Shown here: positions 52,964-63,549 of the stretch, one piece after another | How positions within the stretch are numbered: the first letter of the stretch is position 1 | Layout of the letters: every line of letters begins with the position of its first letter | Assembly (NCBI GenBank): GCA_016110215.1 | Contig: JADWQD010000016.1 | Span: forward strand, 434,001 to 498,000 | Reading direction: 5' to 3' | Origin: Capronia americana | Taxonomy: Eukaryota; Ascomycota; Eurotiomycetes; Chaetothyriales; Herpotrichiellaceae | Length of the DNA: 64,000 bases | Notes under the pieces: generated by a model | Told to the model about the DNA's origin: nothing | Databases searched by the model: none | The model's input: the letters and a program-made list of their open reading frames with translations, nothing else | Made by a program: the position numbers and the translations under genes

Positions 52964-54845
52964 TGTGGGAGATGTGAATGTTGTGGATCATGTAGCAGAA
53001 GGTGCGCAGAGTAGGGGCACCATCTCTCCGTACATCAACAAGGTTTTCTCCTCTCTGGCTTTTATAACACGCCAGATGCCATCGACAATGGCAGGGGGGT
53101 GCGCAGAAGTCGATTCCAACCTCCACGTGATATTCCGAACCCCCCGGCAAGGTAAAACCTGGAGAACAAGGATCCTCTCCATTACGGTTTTGAGGCTGAC
53201 TGACGAACGTTCGAGGCATCCACCAGACAACTAAGCTTCCCACACGGAGAACGCGCGAGGTGACTTCCGTAGCCTAGTCGTGAAAGTATGAGGGTGTCCG
53301 CCAAACCCAAGAATGTGCATTCGGCTAGCTCTTAGCTCAAGGGTTTCGAGGCTATTCCCATGGTCAGACCTCGGAACACGATTCTAGCCTCATAAACAAA
53401 ATGACTGGAACTCAGAGGCACAATATATCCAGCCGGATCCTCTGCCCAGCCAGGGTTGCTAGAGTTATTTCCAGAATGGGGGATGGGAGCAGCCGACTGA
53501 AGCACTTCTGGTGAAATTCCACATCCCAATTGTCCGTAGTGATGGTTGTGCCATGTATATAGACTGCTACGTACCGAGTATTTTAGTCTCTTTCCCTTTC
53601 CCGTCGTCGATCCTCTGCATTCTTGGTCGCCCCAAGTTTGAGCATCTGTCACTCATTTAATCAGCCTCTAGTTATTTTGTCAATCATTCGTCCGGGAACG
53701 CTCGGTATCGATTCCTCAATGTAATCCTGTAGTGTCGTATGTTATCTACCTCTGGTGATGGCATCTGGCGGCGAGTGTTGCTCGAAGGCGATCGAAGGTC
53801 GCCCGCGTCCAGCCTCGACAGTCTACCGAACTCGCTGCGCCTCCAGTCCCTCGCGACGTACACCGCAGCTGGTTCTATTTCAGGTCGATACTCCTTTCCC
53901 AGGATCGACCGTTCTCTCCAAGCCCTTGCACTGTGACTGTTTTCGAAGACGATCACCAGGCCAAGCTGCTATAGCGGAGGTATTTCATGGTGGAAGTCAT
54001 CGGTAGCCAAACCTTGTGGTCGTTCTCGCTGGACAGGATTCGAGCTTCGGGGTTAGTGGACTGATAGGCTCACGCCTACGCTTTTTACGACCATAGGGCG
54101 CAGGATTCGATCATCTTTTCGTTTCTTCGACCGGGTCGGTTGGTGGTCAAAGGGTAAAGCGAAGAGGGTTCAATGAATGAAGACTAAAACTGCCGGTCTC
54201 GGATATTGAAGGCGGCGCCCGCCTTTCGAGATGATGTTCGAGCCAAGACGCGCTCTCTATCTAGGAGCATTAAGATGAACTCTTGCCCTCGCTGGTGAAT
54301 GCTGTTTCCCGCGATTTTTAGGTGTGTCAAATAGGTGACTTGTCGCTCTCGGTACTGTGGTAAGAATGATTGGCTTTAGGGGCTGGCGAGAATTGGAATA
54401 CGGATCCTGCGATTAGTGCCTTTCGCCCTATATATGCTTCTGCTGGCCATAGCGATACGGTGTAGCTGCGTGGCTGTATAATGAACTGCAGAAATCAGCG
54501 ATTTTTTAGGTCTGCGTACAAGGTAGTAACTCAGACCAAGCACAAGCGAACGGGATATCAGCCACCATTACCGAGTATGGCTCTTCCAATCACATCTACT
54601 TACCAATAGGCGAGCGAGGCACAGGAAGGACTGATTGAATCATGAATCATGACCATTCGTTTTCGAAATTTATAGAAACTCACGTCCTTCGTTGCTATAT
54701 AAATTTATCAACCGTGATTATGACCGAATGCAGAGAATGACGACATCGTATCATCCTCGCCGCGGGGGCACGCTGATCCATCACAACCGTCTGAGGACAA
54801 GTTGTTGCCCGAATATCCCAACGGCGTACACCCTTGGTGACCAAA
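52964..54845. other. long intergenic stretch, no gene recognised
   Basis: About 1.9 kb. Nothing convincing on either strand. A TACCGAGTA word lies at 53574-53582. The part 54300-54720 is more AT-rich, with TATATATGC at 54431-54439 and TATATAAATTTAT near 54697. Confidence 0.45.
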
Positions 54846-55558
54846 CTAATTCAACTTATACGTCTTGCCCACAGTACCGTTCCACAGCCCACCATTTCCA
54901 GTGAACTGAGCATCGAGCGAGATGGCGTTGCTTCCCTTTCCCTTGAGAATAATGGTTGCCTGTCCGGCCAGGGCCGGAGAGTCCACATTGATAGCAAGAG
55001 AGTTCCACCCATTTTCTTCTCTGCTAAGGATCGAATACACAGGGCCAAGCTGGAAGACTCCACCGCCAGCTGAGAGGATGAGGCCGACCTTGTATCCCAC
55101 CCGCTCCTTTCCGAGGATGGTTTCCTTGACATCACCCTTGTTACTGACGTACACACTGACCTAGTAGGAGATACTCTCAGCCTTGGAAATGGATCGAGTA
55201 CAGACAAATGTCGTTGTCGACTTACGTAGATCAGTTTGTTGTCAACCGTTTCACCATGCGTGAATTTGACAGGTGATTCTGTTTCACCTTTGAGACCAAG
55301 GCAAATGCTGAATCCAGCACTCAATGCCGATGGAAAGGACGGGATGCCTCTCGTGATGGGCTGCAGGTGGTAGTTGTTCTGGTTGTCCTGTTTCAGGGTG
55401 AGCTGTATCGGGCGAAATGAGTCCGGTTGGGTCGGTGGCACTGGTATCGGCTGGTCGGTTGGCACTCCCGGAGGAGTATGTCTATGGTGATGGGGATGGC
55501 CGCTGGTGTTGTGGCCAGAGCCACCTGAGCCTTGGTTCGGTCCGCCGCCGCCACCCAT
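54846..55558 (-). CDS. unrecognised Gly/His-rich N-terminus plus beta-rich domain protein
   Basis: Two exons, 55226-55558 and 54846-55160, give 215 residues. The intron (55161-55225) has a GTAAGT donor and a TAG acceptor, and the frame continues KLIY/VSVYVSNKGD. The first ~45 residues are Gly-rich, then His-rich (HPHHHRHTPPG) and Pro-rich. The rest (about 50-215) alternates hydrophobic and polar residues as in a beta-sandwich (YKVGLILSAGGGVFQLGPVY, GQATIILKGKGSNAISLDAQF, GLWNGTVGKTYKLN). There is no signal peptide or membrane helix. I do not recognise the family; a lectin-like or pore-forming-like fold is conceivable but not shown. It stands alone in a gene-poor 4-kb stretch. Confidence 0.65.
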
Positions 55559-57407
55559 GATATCAGATGCTTTGAAGGTTCAAGAACGGAAATGTGAGCA
55601 GCGATTGTATCAAAAGTATGTCGATGATGGGATAGCAGATCTACCGTTTGATAGACGTCCGACGAGATCTTTATACCGCGTAGGAGCCATACACTCAGCT
55701 CGAATCTTCCTACGAGCTAGAAGTTTGCATCTCAGCAAACGGTGTGATTTGCTGAATGGCTCGTAATTAAGCAACAGCTGAGCGCTGCAGCGTGAGCTTG
55801 TGCAGTTGCTTGCGCGAGAGCTTCTACAGGGAAGACAGACCGCCAAGCAGAAGTGCACAAGTCGCTTTGGTCTAGAACGTGAGGCCGCATTCTCGTGGCT
55901 TACCTGAGGTAATGAAACCATTCAGCTCGAAAGCGGGCTCCAATACAAATGAGCACCGGGAAACCTTCTCCCAGTCCACCTTACAACTTTGCAGAATGAG
56001 TTTGGCACGTTCAGCCAGCCATGATAACCTTGTAAACAGGAAGCTTCAACAGGCCTGCATGGTCGGGCAAGGCGAGCTCTTATAATGAAATCATATGGAC
56101 GCACGGAAGGCTCTCCGGCAAAGCAGTGTAAGGTTGCTTCATCTGTAAAAAGAAGGCCAGAACAGTCGATCTACCGTTTTCGCCGATGAGCTTTCGACTT
56201 CCATTGTTTCGGACTAGCATATGCGTCTAGGTGTGCGGCCAAGAGGACGGTAGGAGGGTCCGAGTAAGAAAACCATAAAATGGACGTCTCTTAACAGACA
56301 GATATGCCGAAGCGGGACACATGGGGAGCGGAACCCTGCATCCCACTCGCGACATTGAACTGATGACGGTGGGGGGTTTTCACCGAGTCCAGCGCCATGA
56401 CATTAGGCTGGCGAACAGAGCGCGACTTCAGCCTGGTGAGCCGCTGCCATGGGCTTTTGCCAACGATGCGCGAGAGCATTCCCCGAAAGCCATGAGCGCA
56501 TTCCACATCTGCATCGACCGAAGAGCAGAAGGACGAGAGTTGTATCGGATTGCCGCCACTTACCGAAGTGGAAATCCAATGCGCCTGCGAGGTTGAGCAC
56601 AAGCGCGGACAAGCTTTGGGCGTGGAAAGCTTCGCTGGCAACCTGCCAGGTCAGTCTGGAAGCATGATGTCAAGGGATCTTGCCTCCAAGCAATGTTGGG
56701 GTTCATGATCCTCTTGAACTAAAAGTGTCAATTGCAGTTGTCAGTCATAATTATCTGTGTGGGTGAACAGGCAGACGAAGGCCTGCGTGGCCTGGCAGCG
56801 TCCTCTGTGACTCAATTGGAGGATACAGTTACCTAGGTAAATTCAAGAAGACCGTCAGACTATCTAAGGTACCTCGTATCTGAAGCCGCTAAATCTGTTA
56901 CAAGGCCGTACAGGCCTTCGGAAGGTCATTACACCTCACGTGCACCGTCACGGGGGGCCTTCTGTTACGAAGATACTAAAATACGTGGGTGGTCGATCTC
57001 GAGTGGACCCTGCGGTTCTCTTTTAGTGTACCTCGTACTCGTACTGTCATTCAAGGGCACGATACTTGGGTTGCAAGAATACCTAAGATTTGCAATCCCA
57101 ATCTCTGGGTCCCCCAGTTCACGTTCCGCGCTCTGGAGTGTTCTGCGGCGGTACCATCCTCCGATACATTCGTCCTCTATTCTCGTCTTCAAGAACCTCC
57201 CCCACTGACTCTCACCCGGGTCAACCTAACTCGCGTGACCCGGGGGTGAGCACAGGGCGGCATCACCCTCGGCCTAATCCGGGGTGAGGCGCGAGCAGAT
57301 GAACCACGCCTTGGCGCCAGCGGCGGTCTGCATCTATTTCTCTCCCCAGCAACTCTTGTCCCTTCTTCTTATTGCTCTTTTAAGAAAAGCTCAGAGGTGC
57401 CGGCAAT
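55559..57407. other. long intergenic stretch, no gene recognised
   Basis: About 1.85 kb. Only short frames without motifs. GTACCTCGTA-type palindromic words occur at 56870-56879 and 57028-57045. A short run of repeated CCGGG/ACCCGGG lies at 57214-57275. Confidence 0.45.
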
Positions 57408-58292
57408 ATGCAGAAGGCCAGACCTCCACCCCCGCCGCCCAAGCCCAAATCGCTCTCGTCCAACGCACTAGTATCATCATCATCACCTTCTGATGCCAGT
57501 TCTACGAGCCGTAAGCGCGGCCTAGGCTGGCCCTGGGACCAGCCCAGCTCGCACTTCAAGCTGTACGAGCCGCACGCCGCAGCAGGGCGGATCTCGTGGT
57601 TCTTCAACTGGGAATGCTGGATTCCCGACTCCGTCCCAGCCGGGGTTGAATGGATCCCTTGCGTGCGAACCGCCAGCAATGCGCGGGACCAGCTGGATGC
57701 GTTCTTGACGGACATCATTCAAAACCGGGGGATCAAGACCAGTGCCCTTCTCGGGTTCAACGAGCCTGAAATCCCAGATCAGGCGAACTTGGGCGTCGAC
57801 GAGGCCGTGCACCTGTGGAGGGACGTGGTGTTGCCGGTCAAGCGGAAATTGGGCCTGAGGCTCGGGAGTCCCGGAATGAGCAGCGACGTGGGCAGGAGTA
57901 AGCCGTGGCTGAACGCGTTCCTCTCGCAGCTGCACGGCGGTGACGAGATCGACTTCCTCGTAGTGCACTGGTATGGGCCGCACTTCCGTGACATGCGCGC
58001 GTTTCTGGAGGACATGCATGGCACGTACGGCTTGCCGCTCTGGGTCAACGAGTTCGCGTGTTCGACGATGGGAAATGGCGAAGAAGCTACGCCAGACGAG
58101 GTCGAGGTGTTCATGAGGGAGGCGATCCCATGGCTTGACCATTGCGCGTGGATTGAGAGGTATGCTTACTTCGGAAACAAGGATGTTGGCGCCTGGGTCG
58201 GGAGAGGGAACAACTTCACAGAAGAAGGGGGTGTTGCAGAGACAGACGGTAAGAGGTTGACCAGAGTGGGCAAGCTCTACTGCGAGCTTTGA
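57408..58292 (+). CDS. GH128-type glycosyl hydrolase (Asl1-like beta-1,3-glucanase)
   Basis: A single exon of 294 residues. The catalytic domain begins KRGLGWPWD and continues ISWFFNWECW, ALLGFNEPE (acid/base Glu119), DFLVVHWYG and PLWVNEFAC (nucleophile Glu215), which together are the TIM-barrel GH128 signature (family also called glycosyl hydrolase catalytic core). Members hydrolyse beta-1,3-glucan in fungal walls. There is no N-terminal signal peptide; the protein starts with a Pro-rich stretch (RPPPPPPKPK) and a Ser-rich linker, so it may be cytosolic, leave by another route, or have a missed 5' exon carrying the signal. Length is typical for the bare domain. Neighbours do not explain its role. 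Confidence 0.85.
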   Translation: MQKARPPPPPPKPKSLSSNALVSSSSPSDASSTSRKRGLGWPWDQPSSHFKLYEPHAAAGRISWFFNWECWIPDSVPAGVEWIPCVRTASNARDQLDAFLTDIIQNRGIKTSALLGFNEPEIPDQANLGVDEAVHLWRDVVLPVKRKLGLRLGSPGMSSDVGRSKPWLNAFLSQLHGGDEIDFLVVHWYGPHFRDMRAFLEDMHGTYGLPLWVNEFACSTMGNGEEATPDEVEVFMREAIPWLDHCAWIERYAYFGNKDVGAWVGRGNNFTEEGGVAETDGKRLTRVGKLYCEL

Positions 58293-58518
58293 GACGAGGA
58301 TGTCGAGGAGTTCAGATGATGACTGAAAATGGAATGGGCGGAAGGAATTCTACGATCTATTGCTCTAGGACTGGAGACGAGGTGCTCGCCTTCCGCTGTC
58401 TATTGCTCTAGAACCGGAGACGTGCTCGTCTATTGCTTTTCCCACCCGGCGTGTGTCCTTTGCCCAAAATGAGTCTTCAATGCCGCGCGTATACGTAATG
58501 ATGCGACAATGACAGCGC

Positions 58519-59525
58519 TCAAATACTCTCGACGAGATCGCCCAACTGGTCGACATAATATGCTGGTCTTGCGTCACCTTCCAGGAACTCCTCCTTGGTC
58601 GCCACACCGGTCAAGACGCCCAACGTTCCGCCCAACTTACCCTCCAACCCGAACCGGATATCGGTGTTTGTGCGATCGCCCACCATACACGCTTTGCTGC
58701 GGTCGAACTTGAACTTACCCTCAATGGCATCCATCATGGCCTGGTTGGGCTTGCCGAACGCCATGGGCTCTTGGCCGCCAAGCATTTTGATCAAGGGCGC
58801 TGATATTGAACCCGCGCCGGGGAACAACGCGCCCGCAGACGGCAGCGTCGAGTCCATGTTCGTGGCGAGGAAGAGCGCTCCGCGCTTGATGTAATGATAG
58901 GCGTAGCACAGCTTGATGTAGTTGAAATGGAAATCCAGGCCCACCAAAACCACACCGACGTCTGGGTCCAGTACCTTCGGATCTCCCGCCGCCAGCAGCT
59001 TGTAGTCCTCCGGCGTGACGTCGCGCCTGTATGCGGGATCTGTTCCTCCGAGGTGCGGCACACCTTCAGAGTCCAGCTCGGTCTCAATGCCCGCTTCACC
59101 CACGACAAAGACTTTGTTCCGCTTCTTGAGCTCGGGATGCGATTGAGGTAATATTCTCGAGATATAGATGGCCGCTGAGTACGACGAACCAAACACTTCC
59201 TCGACAGTGGCCGGTATGCCCATGCTCTCGAGCTTCTTCTTGTAGTCCTCTCTCGATTTCGTCGAGTTGTTGGTCACGAACACCACTTGCTTGCCTTTCT
59301 TGCGTATCATCTCGAGCGTCGGCACACTGCCCGGGAAGAGATGGTCTCCGGACCAAAGAACGCCATCGCAATCGAACAGGAAGACCTATATGTGTGCGCG
59401 AATAACAAGTCAACGAGGGCTCCGGACATCATCCTGTGTTGAGGGGGGGAGGGACGGACATCGAACTTATCAAGGAACTGAGAGATGGCCTCCTTGTTGC
59501 CTGTGAGATATTCAGGCGTTGACAT
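58519..59525 (-). CDS. PHO13: PHO13-type HAD phosphatase (4-nitrophenylphosphatase / phosphoglycolate phosphatase)
   Basis: Two exons, 59460-59525 and 58519-59385, give 310 residues, the family's usual length. HAD motif I is FLFDCDGVLWSGD (nucleophile Asp and acid/base Asp two later), directly at the start of exon 2. Motif II is VVFVTNNSTKS. The cap follows, with GVVLVGLDFHFNYIK and LFLATNMDSTLP. Motif III is FGKPNQAMMD and motif IV CMVGDRTNTDIRFG. The enzyme removes toxic side products such as 2-phosphoglycolate or 4-phosphoerythronate (metabolite repair). Exon 1 codes only 22 residues (MSTPEYLTGNKEAISQFLDKFD). The intron's donor is GTCCGT, weak, but the fit of both exons to the family leaves little doubt. 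Confidence 0.92.
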
Positions 59526-60646
59526 GACTACGAGAGCAGGTAGCCCGGGAGGGAAGAAGCGAGCAGAGATGTCTCCGGCCAGAAAGACGTTGGTGCAGTG
59601 AGCGCGACCGATCTTGAGGTTTTTCAATCTTTATTCATTCAGACCGCAATGAGCGAATGTTCGGTTGGAGACGCGCAGTCTCCCCGCATCCTCACTTCCT
59701 CATCACTTCCTCACTTCCAACTGCTCACTTCCTCACTTCCTCACATCCTCACTTCCTCACATCCTCACTGCCTCATACATTAGCCTGAATATATGAATGC
59801 TCGTACGTACTTTGTCTCTCGGTCAGCTCGGCCCACGGTCCGTTATACACGTACCGGAGCAGAGTGGGTGAGCTCGTGACCGTCTATCCGGAGCTCGCGA
59901 GACCTCAACGACTGGGGCCAAAAGCCCCTTTCGAGCTTGGCATGCCCTTCGCCTGCACGAACTTATCTGGGAAGATCTGGACTTTCCAGAAGCAGCGTTG
60001 TAACACTTACCATCCTGATGCAGCTTGCAGGCTTTGGTGGCGCGGTGGCTTGGTGTACGCTCGTACGAGGTACAGTCAAGCGCGACGCTCAGTTCCACAG
60101 TACGCCATCTGCCCGCCTGGTCGGTTATGCGGCCCTCGGGTGCTTCAGAAGTGGGCGCTTCTCGCTTCCAAGGGGTTGAACAGATGGCTGGGATCTGACC
60201 CCGGTGCACGGAGGAATGCATGGATATATCATGTTGGCCTCTTCACGCCGGTCCTGTGCCATCGTCGAAGCCGCTTGGTACTTGCGTTTCGAACAAGGTT
60301 TGTAAGGTGGATTCCCTCTAACCACAGCCAGGACATGGCCTGCGTGTGAGCGGTAGGTTGACTGACAATAGCAACCGCGTCGAGGACGGCAGGTGTGTAT
60401 GAGATGATCAAAGATTCAGATCACTTCCTTGGTTCTCAAACCGACATGCCCCTGGGTACCAAGTCAGGTCATGCTGCTGCGTCGTCGGCGACCTTCCTCC
60501 CCAGTGGAAGTGGCTTTGCATCGGCTGGGGCCTGAAATGGCTGGAACTGGGGCCTGCAAGATAGCTGCACTAAACAGCAATCAACCTTGCAAGGCGTACT
60601 CGGTCGACGGCAAGACCTCGACCAGCCTTCTCTGCAAAAGTACAAA
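59526..60646. other. intergenic with a short tandem repeat
   Basis: About 1.1 kb, divergent between PHO13 and the T5orf172 gene. The repeat at 59688-59778 is described separately. The longest frame (59864-60349 plus) shows no motif. Confidence 0.45.
59688..59778. repeat. 8-bp tandem repeat (CCTCACTT / CCTCACAT)
   Basis: A pyrimidine-rich tract upstream of PHO13. From about 59731 the units CCTCACTT and CCTCACAT alternate in register for six copies, preceded by looser copies (TCATCACTTCC, CAACTGCTCACTT). It has the form of a minisatellite and is non-coding. Confidence 0.85.
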
Positions 60647-62722
60647 ATGGAGGGCAACCGCTCAATTGGACGCGATCCCAGGTGCATCTATGCTGTTTCT
60701 TGCATGTCAGCAATGGCCTCTGGTATCTTGACTCCTCGCAGTCGCAGGCCTGCCTTGACGCAGGCCTCAGCATTCGCAGCTATCCACACGCTCACTTCGC
60801 ACGTCAGTCTTGACGATGCATCATATACTCCCTCTCTAGCCACGCCCGAGCTGGGATGGGCTGAGACTCCGCCAGCTACGCAGGATCCTCGAACCCCGGG
60901 AAATCGCCCCGAGCTTAACGATGGTGTACTCTCGCCGCATTCTCCTCTCGCAATTCGCAATACCGATCTCGAGAGACATGATATCTCCGTGCTTGACCTC
61001 TCCCAGCTTGACTCGGATGTACCAAAGCAACTACTATCGAAGCTGTCGAGCGAGACCAGTCCAACCAGACGACTTTTCCAATCCGAGCTTTCGGACGTGT
61101 CTGGAGCCGCCTCCTCTCGACCACAGCCATCTCCTTCAAACGATAGTCCACCTGCCGTTCCTGGCTCGTTTCCCAGAGTCAATGTGGAGCAAGGACCGTC
61201 GTCAAGTACACCTTTCCAAGCCTCGGGCCCAAAGCCAAGCTCCACTCAGTCTCGCGATGGTACCATTGGGAGCACATATGCTGGTGCAGGCGGGCTCCCT
61301 GCTGCTGCGGGTAGCATCAAAACAGAGGATGTTTTGGCCACATCTGAGGGAACGTTTGTCATGGTATCTCAAAGCAAAACCACTACAACCACCCCCACCA
61401 CTGCACCTCCTCCATGCTCGGCAACGAAGCAACCTCTAACACTCTCTGTAGCATGGGCACTGAGCACGAAACTGTCTACGATCCTCCCCCTCGAAGCAGT
61501 GGAAAGGTTCCAAGAGGATCGTCTGAAATGTGTTGCCACGACGAAAGCAGGTCTGAGATGCTCAAGGTCGACTGCCCGGACGTCAAAGGCAAATTTTGTC
61601 ATTGAATTGTTCGGGGCCCTCTCGTTACTTCAGTGCTCTTATGATTTTGCTGCGTTCGCGAAGCACATGGCCCCATTCATTGAAAGCGTGATGTGTACGC
61701 GATCGCATATGGAACCATGGCGGGCTTGTTGGGACGAACTGTGCTCCTATTCCTGGAAGCCCGGGGAGATTGTCACGGCAAAGGCACACCAAGCCAAAGC
61801 GATTGCAAACAGCATTGAGGCTGTCTTCACGCTCTGGATCTCGGCTTTGATGGCCGTTCCACCTGAGGCCAAAGTTGCGAACCCACCAACCGAGGGAAAC
61901 ACTGAGAGTGTGCGAGGCACCCTCTTTTCAACCTTGGACTTGTCCAGGACTGCAACTGTGGGGAATCATGTCCCCGTTCGCCTCGACCGCCCGAAAATCA
62001 CCGCAACCTCGGGGGCAGGATCCAGTCATGTCGCCGAAACAAGCAATACCGTAAGTTTAGCCATCTCACAGGTCGTGACAAGTGCGAAGCCAGCCTATTT
62101 GTCGACTCACCTGAACCACCGATTTATAAAATTCGTATGGCCGGGGAAGAAGAAGGACGCCACGCCTCAGCAATTGATTCGGCAGCTTCTCCCCGAGCCC
62201 TTGACAGGGGCTGACATGAACCGCTCTGGGTTTATATATGTCTTTTGGCATCCACCTAGCTCGGGCTATGTCAAGATCGGCTACACCAACAACGTGAAGA
62301 AGAGGCTCGCGGATTGGCGACGAAAATGTGGATTCGAACTCGAGGAGGTCAAGAGTGAGGAATTCCCCGCGCAGAGGATCATGCACACACATCGCATTGA
62401 GTCGTTGATCCACGCCGAACTGAAAGACCACCGACTGTTCGAGCCCTCCTGCAAAGGCTGTAAGAGTAAGCATAAGGAATGGTTCGAAGTTGACCAGAAG
62501 CTTGCGCTGCGGGTGGTGGCCAAATGGACGGGACGATCGTTCTACTCGGGCGGGCAATTGGATGCCAGTCTCCGCGAAGAGGACATCGAGAAACTGTGCG
62601 AGTTGACCGAGGCCCGACCTGCCTTGCCGCCTCCACAAGCCAAGAAGACCACGAACACGAGAGTGAAGGCCCCGAGGGGGAGCAACCGTGGTGGCCGTCG
62701 TGATGTGAGGGGACGTCGTTGA
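60647..62722 (+). CDS. T5orf172 (GIY-YIG-like, DUF1766) domain protein
   Basis: A single exon of about 691 residues from the ATG at 60647 (good context, A at -3); a later ATG at 60704 is possible. The first ~290 residues are Ser/Pro/Thr-rich and disordered. A middle region (about 300-430) is helical with Cys and Trp (LKCVATTKAGLRCSRSTAR). The C-terminal domain reads SGFIYVFWHPPSSGYVKIGYTNN, then KKRLADWRRKCGFE, MHTHRIESLIHAELKDHRLFE and CKGCKSKHKEWFEV. This is the T5orf172 fold, related to GIY-YIG nucleases: IYVFW and YVKIGYT take the GIY and YIG places, with Arg and Glu following. Similar proteins are common and multicopy in Pezizomycotina; nuclease activity is not shown. It ends in an RGG-like tail (RGSNRGGRRDVRGRR). 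Confidence 0.85.
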   Translation: MEGNRSIGRDPRCIYAVSCMSAMASGILTPRSRRPALTQASAFAAIHTLTSHVSLDDASYTPSLATPELGWAETPPATQDPRTPGNRPELNDGVLSPHSPLAIRNTDLERHDISVLDLSQLDSDVPKQLLSKLSSETSPTRRLFQSELSDVSGAASSRPQPSPSNDSPPAVPGSFPRVNVEQGPSSSTPFQASGPKPSSTQSRDGTIGSTYAGAGGLPAAAGSIKTEDVLATSEGTFVMVSQSKTTTTTPTTAPPPCSATKQPLTLSVAWALSTKLSTILPLEAVERFQEDRLKCVATTKAGLRCSRSTARTSKANFVIELFGALSLLQCSYDFAAFAKHMAPFIESVMCTRSHMEPWRACWDELCSYSWKPGEIVTAKAHQAKAIANSIEAVFTLWISALMAVPPEAKVANPPTEGNTESVRGTLFSTLDLSRTATVGNHVPVRLDRPKITATSGAGSSHVAETSNTVSLAISQVVTSAKPAYLSTHLNHRFIKFVWPGKKKDATPQQLIRQLLPEPLTGADMNRSGFIYVFWHPPSSGYVKIGYTNNVKKRLADWRRKCGFELEEVKSEEFPAQRIMHTHRIESLIHAELKDHRLFEPSCKGCKSKHKEWFEVDQKLALRVVAKWTGRSFYSGGQLDASLREEDIEKLCELTEARPALPPPQAKKTTNTRVKAPRGSNRGGRRDVRGRR

Positions 62723-63549
62723 ACGATGATAAAGTGTTGCTTGCCTGATGAATTGGTCGGGGGTTGGCGGATTTGAATGGAACGTGGGGAGCAAATACGG
62801 GAGATATGCCATTGTACCCAGTATAGTATTTACAGAATATAAAACGTCATGCACAATTTCAAAGAGTCGTCGTCGGTTGGCTCTTATAGAGTATAGATTT
62901 CAGGTCAAAGTAACGACGGCCACTGAATGGGTAGAGCTCGTATCACTCTAATCTATCAGGACCACAGGTCTCAAGGTCTTCTATTCGCCGATTTGACGTT
63001 GCCGGAAGATGACCTTTGCAATCAAATCCCAATGAAGCGACTAGTTGATCGTCTACCGGCTTGAAGCTGCCGTCAAGTACATTGTTCGTATACCAGAGAC
63101 TACCTCCTACATGTTCCCGCAGCGCCAACGCTCTCTCACATTGCCCAACTCCCCTGCTGGATAAGAATCTCTGCGTGAGCTCTGGGCAGTAGTCATGATT
63201 CATAGTACACGCATTGATCGACCTGCTAGATGCTGCGTGAAAGTGATCCGCTCCGAGGAAGGCACCAGTAGTCTTGAGAGCTTGCTAAAGTGGGGCTTGT
63301 GAATGGTGTCCGGCAACAGACAACAGAGCCACGGTATAAATTTGAGTGTCCCGAGAGGTGTTGATACAAGTCCTGCAGACGGGGCCAAAACATCGTATTC
63401 GTCGCCTGGCGGGTGGTGACACCAGGTGCGCAAAGAAGACAACCACGGTCGCTCGCTCAACTAGAATTGTCCGTCTACTCCAAGGTTGAGCTCGCTCAGT
63501 CAATCAACCAGCATCGTCTTCTCCAAAAGCTGAGGCGTAGGGAGGTCGC
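62723..63549. other. intergenic, convergent gap
   Basis: About 830 bp between the T5orf172 gene and the aminopeptidase stop. No gene recognised; the right part is probably the 3' UTR of the aminopeptidase. Confidence 0.4.

Noticed and set aside
54088..54170. Possible dispersed 5S rRNA gene
   Set aside because: ACGACCATAGGG matches the 5' end of fungal 5S RNA, but the following 100 bases do not show the internal control regions or the closing stem, so it is at most a chance or relic match.
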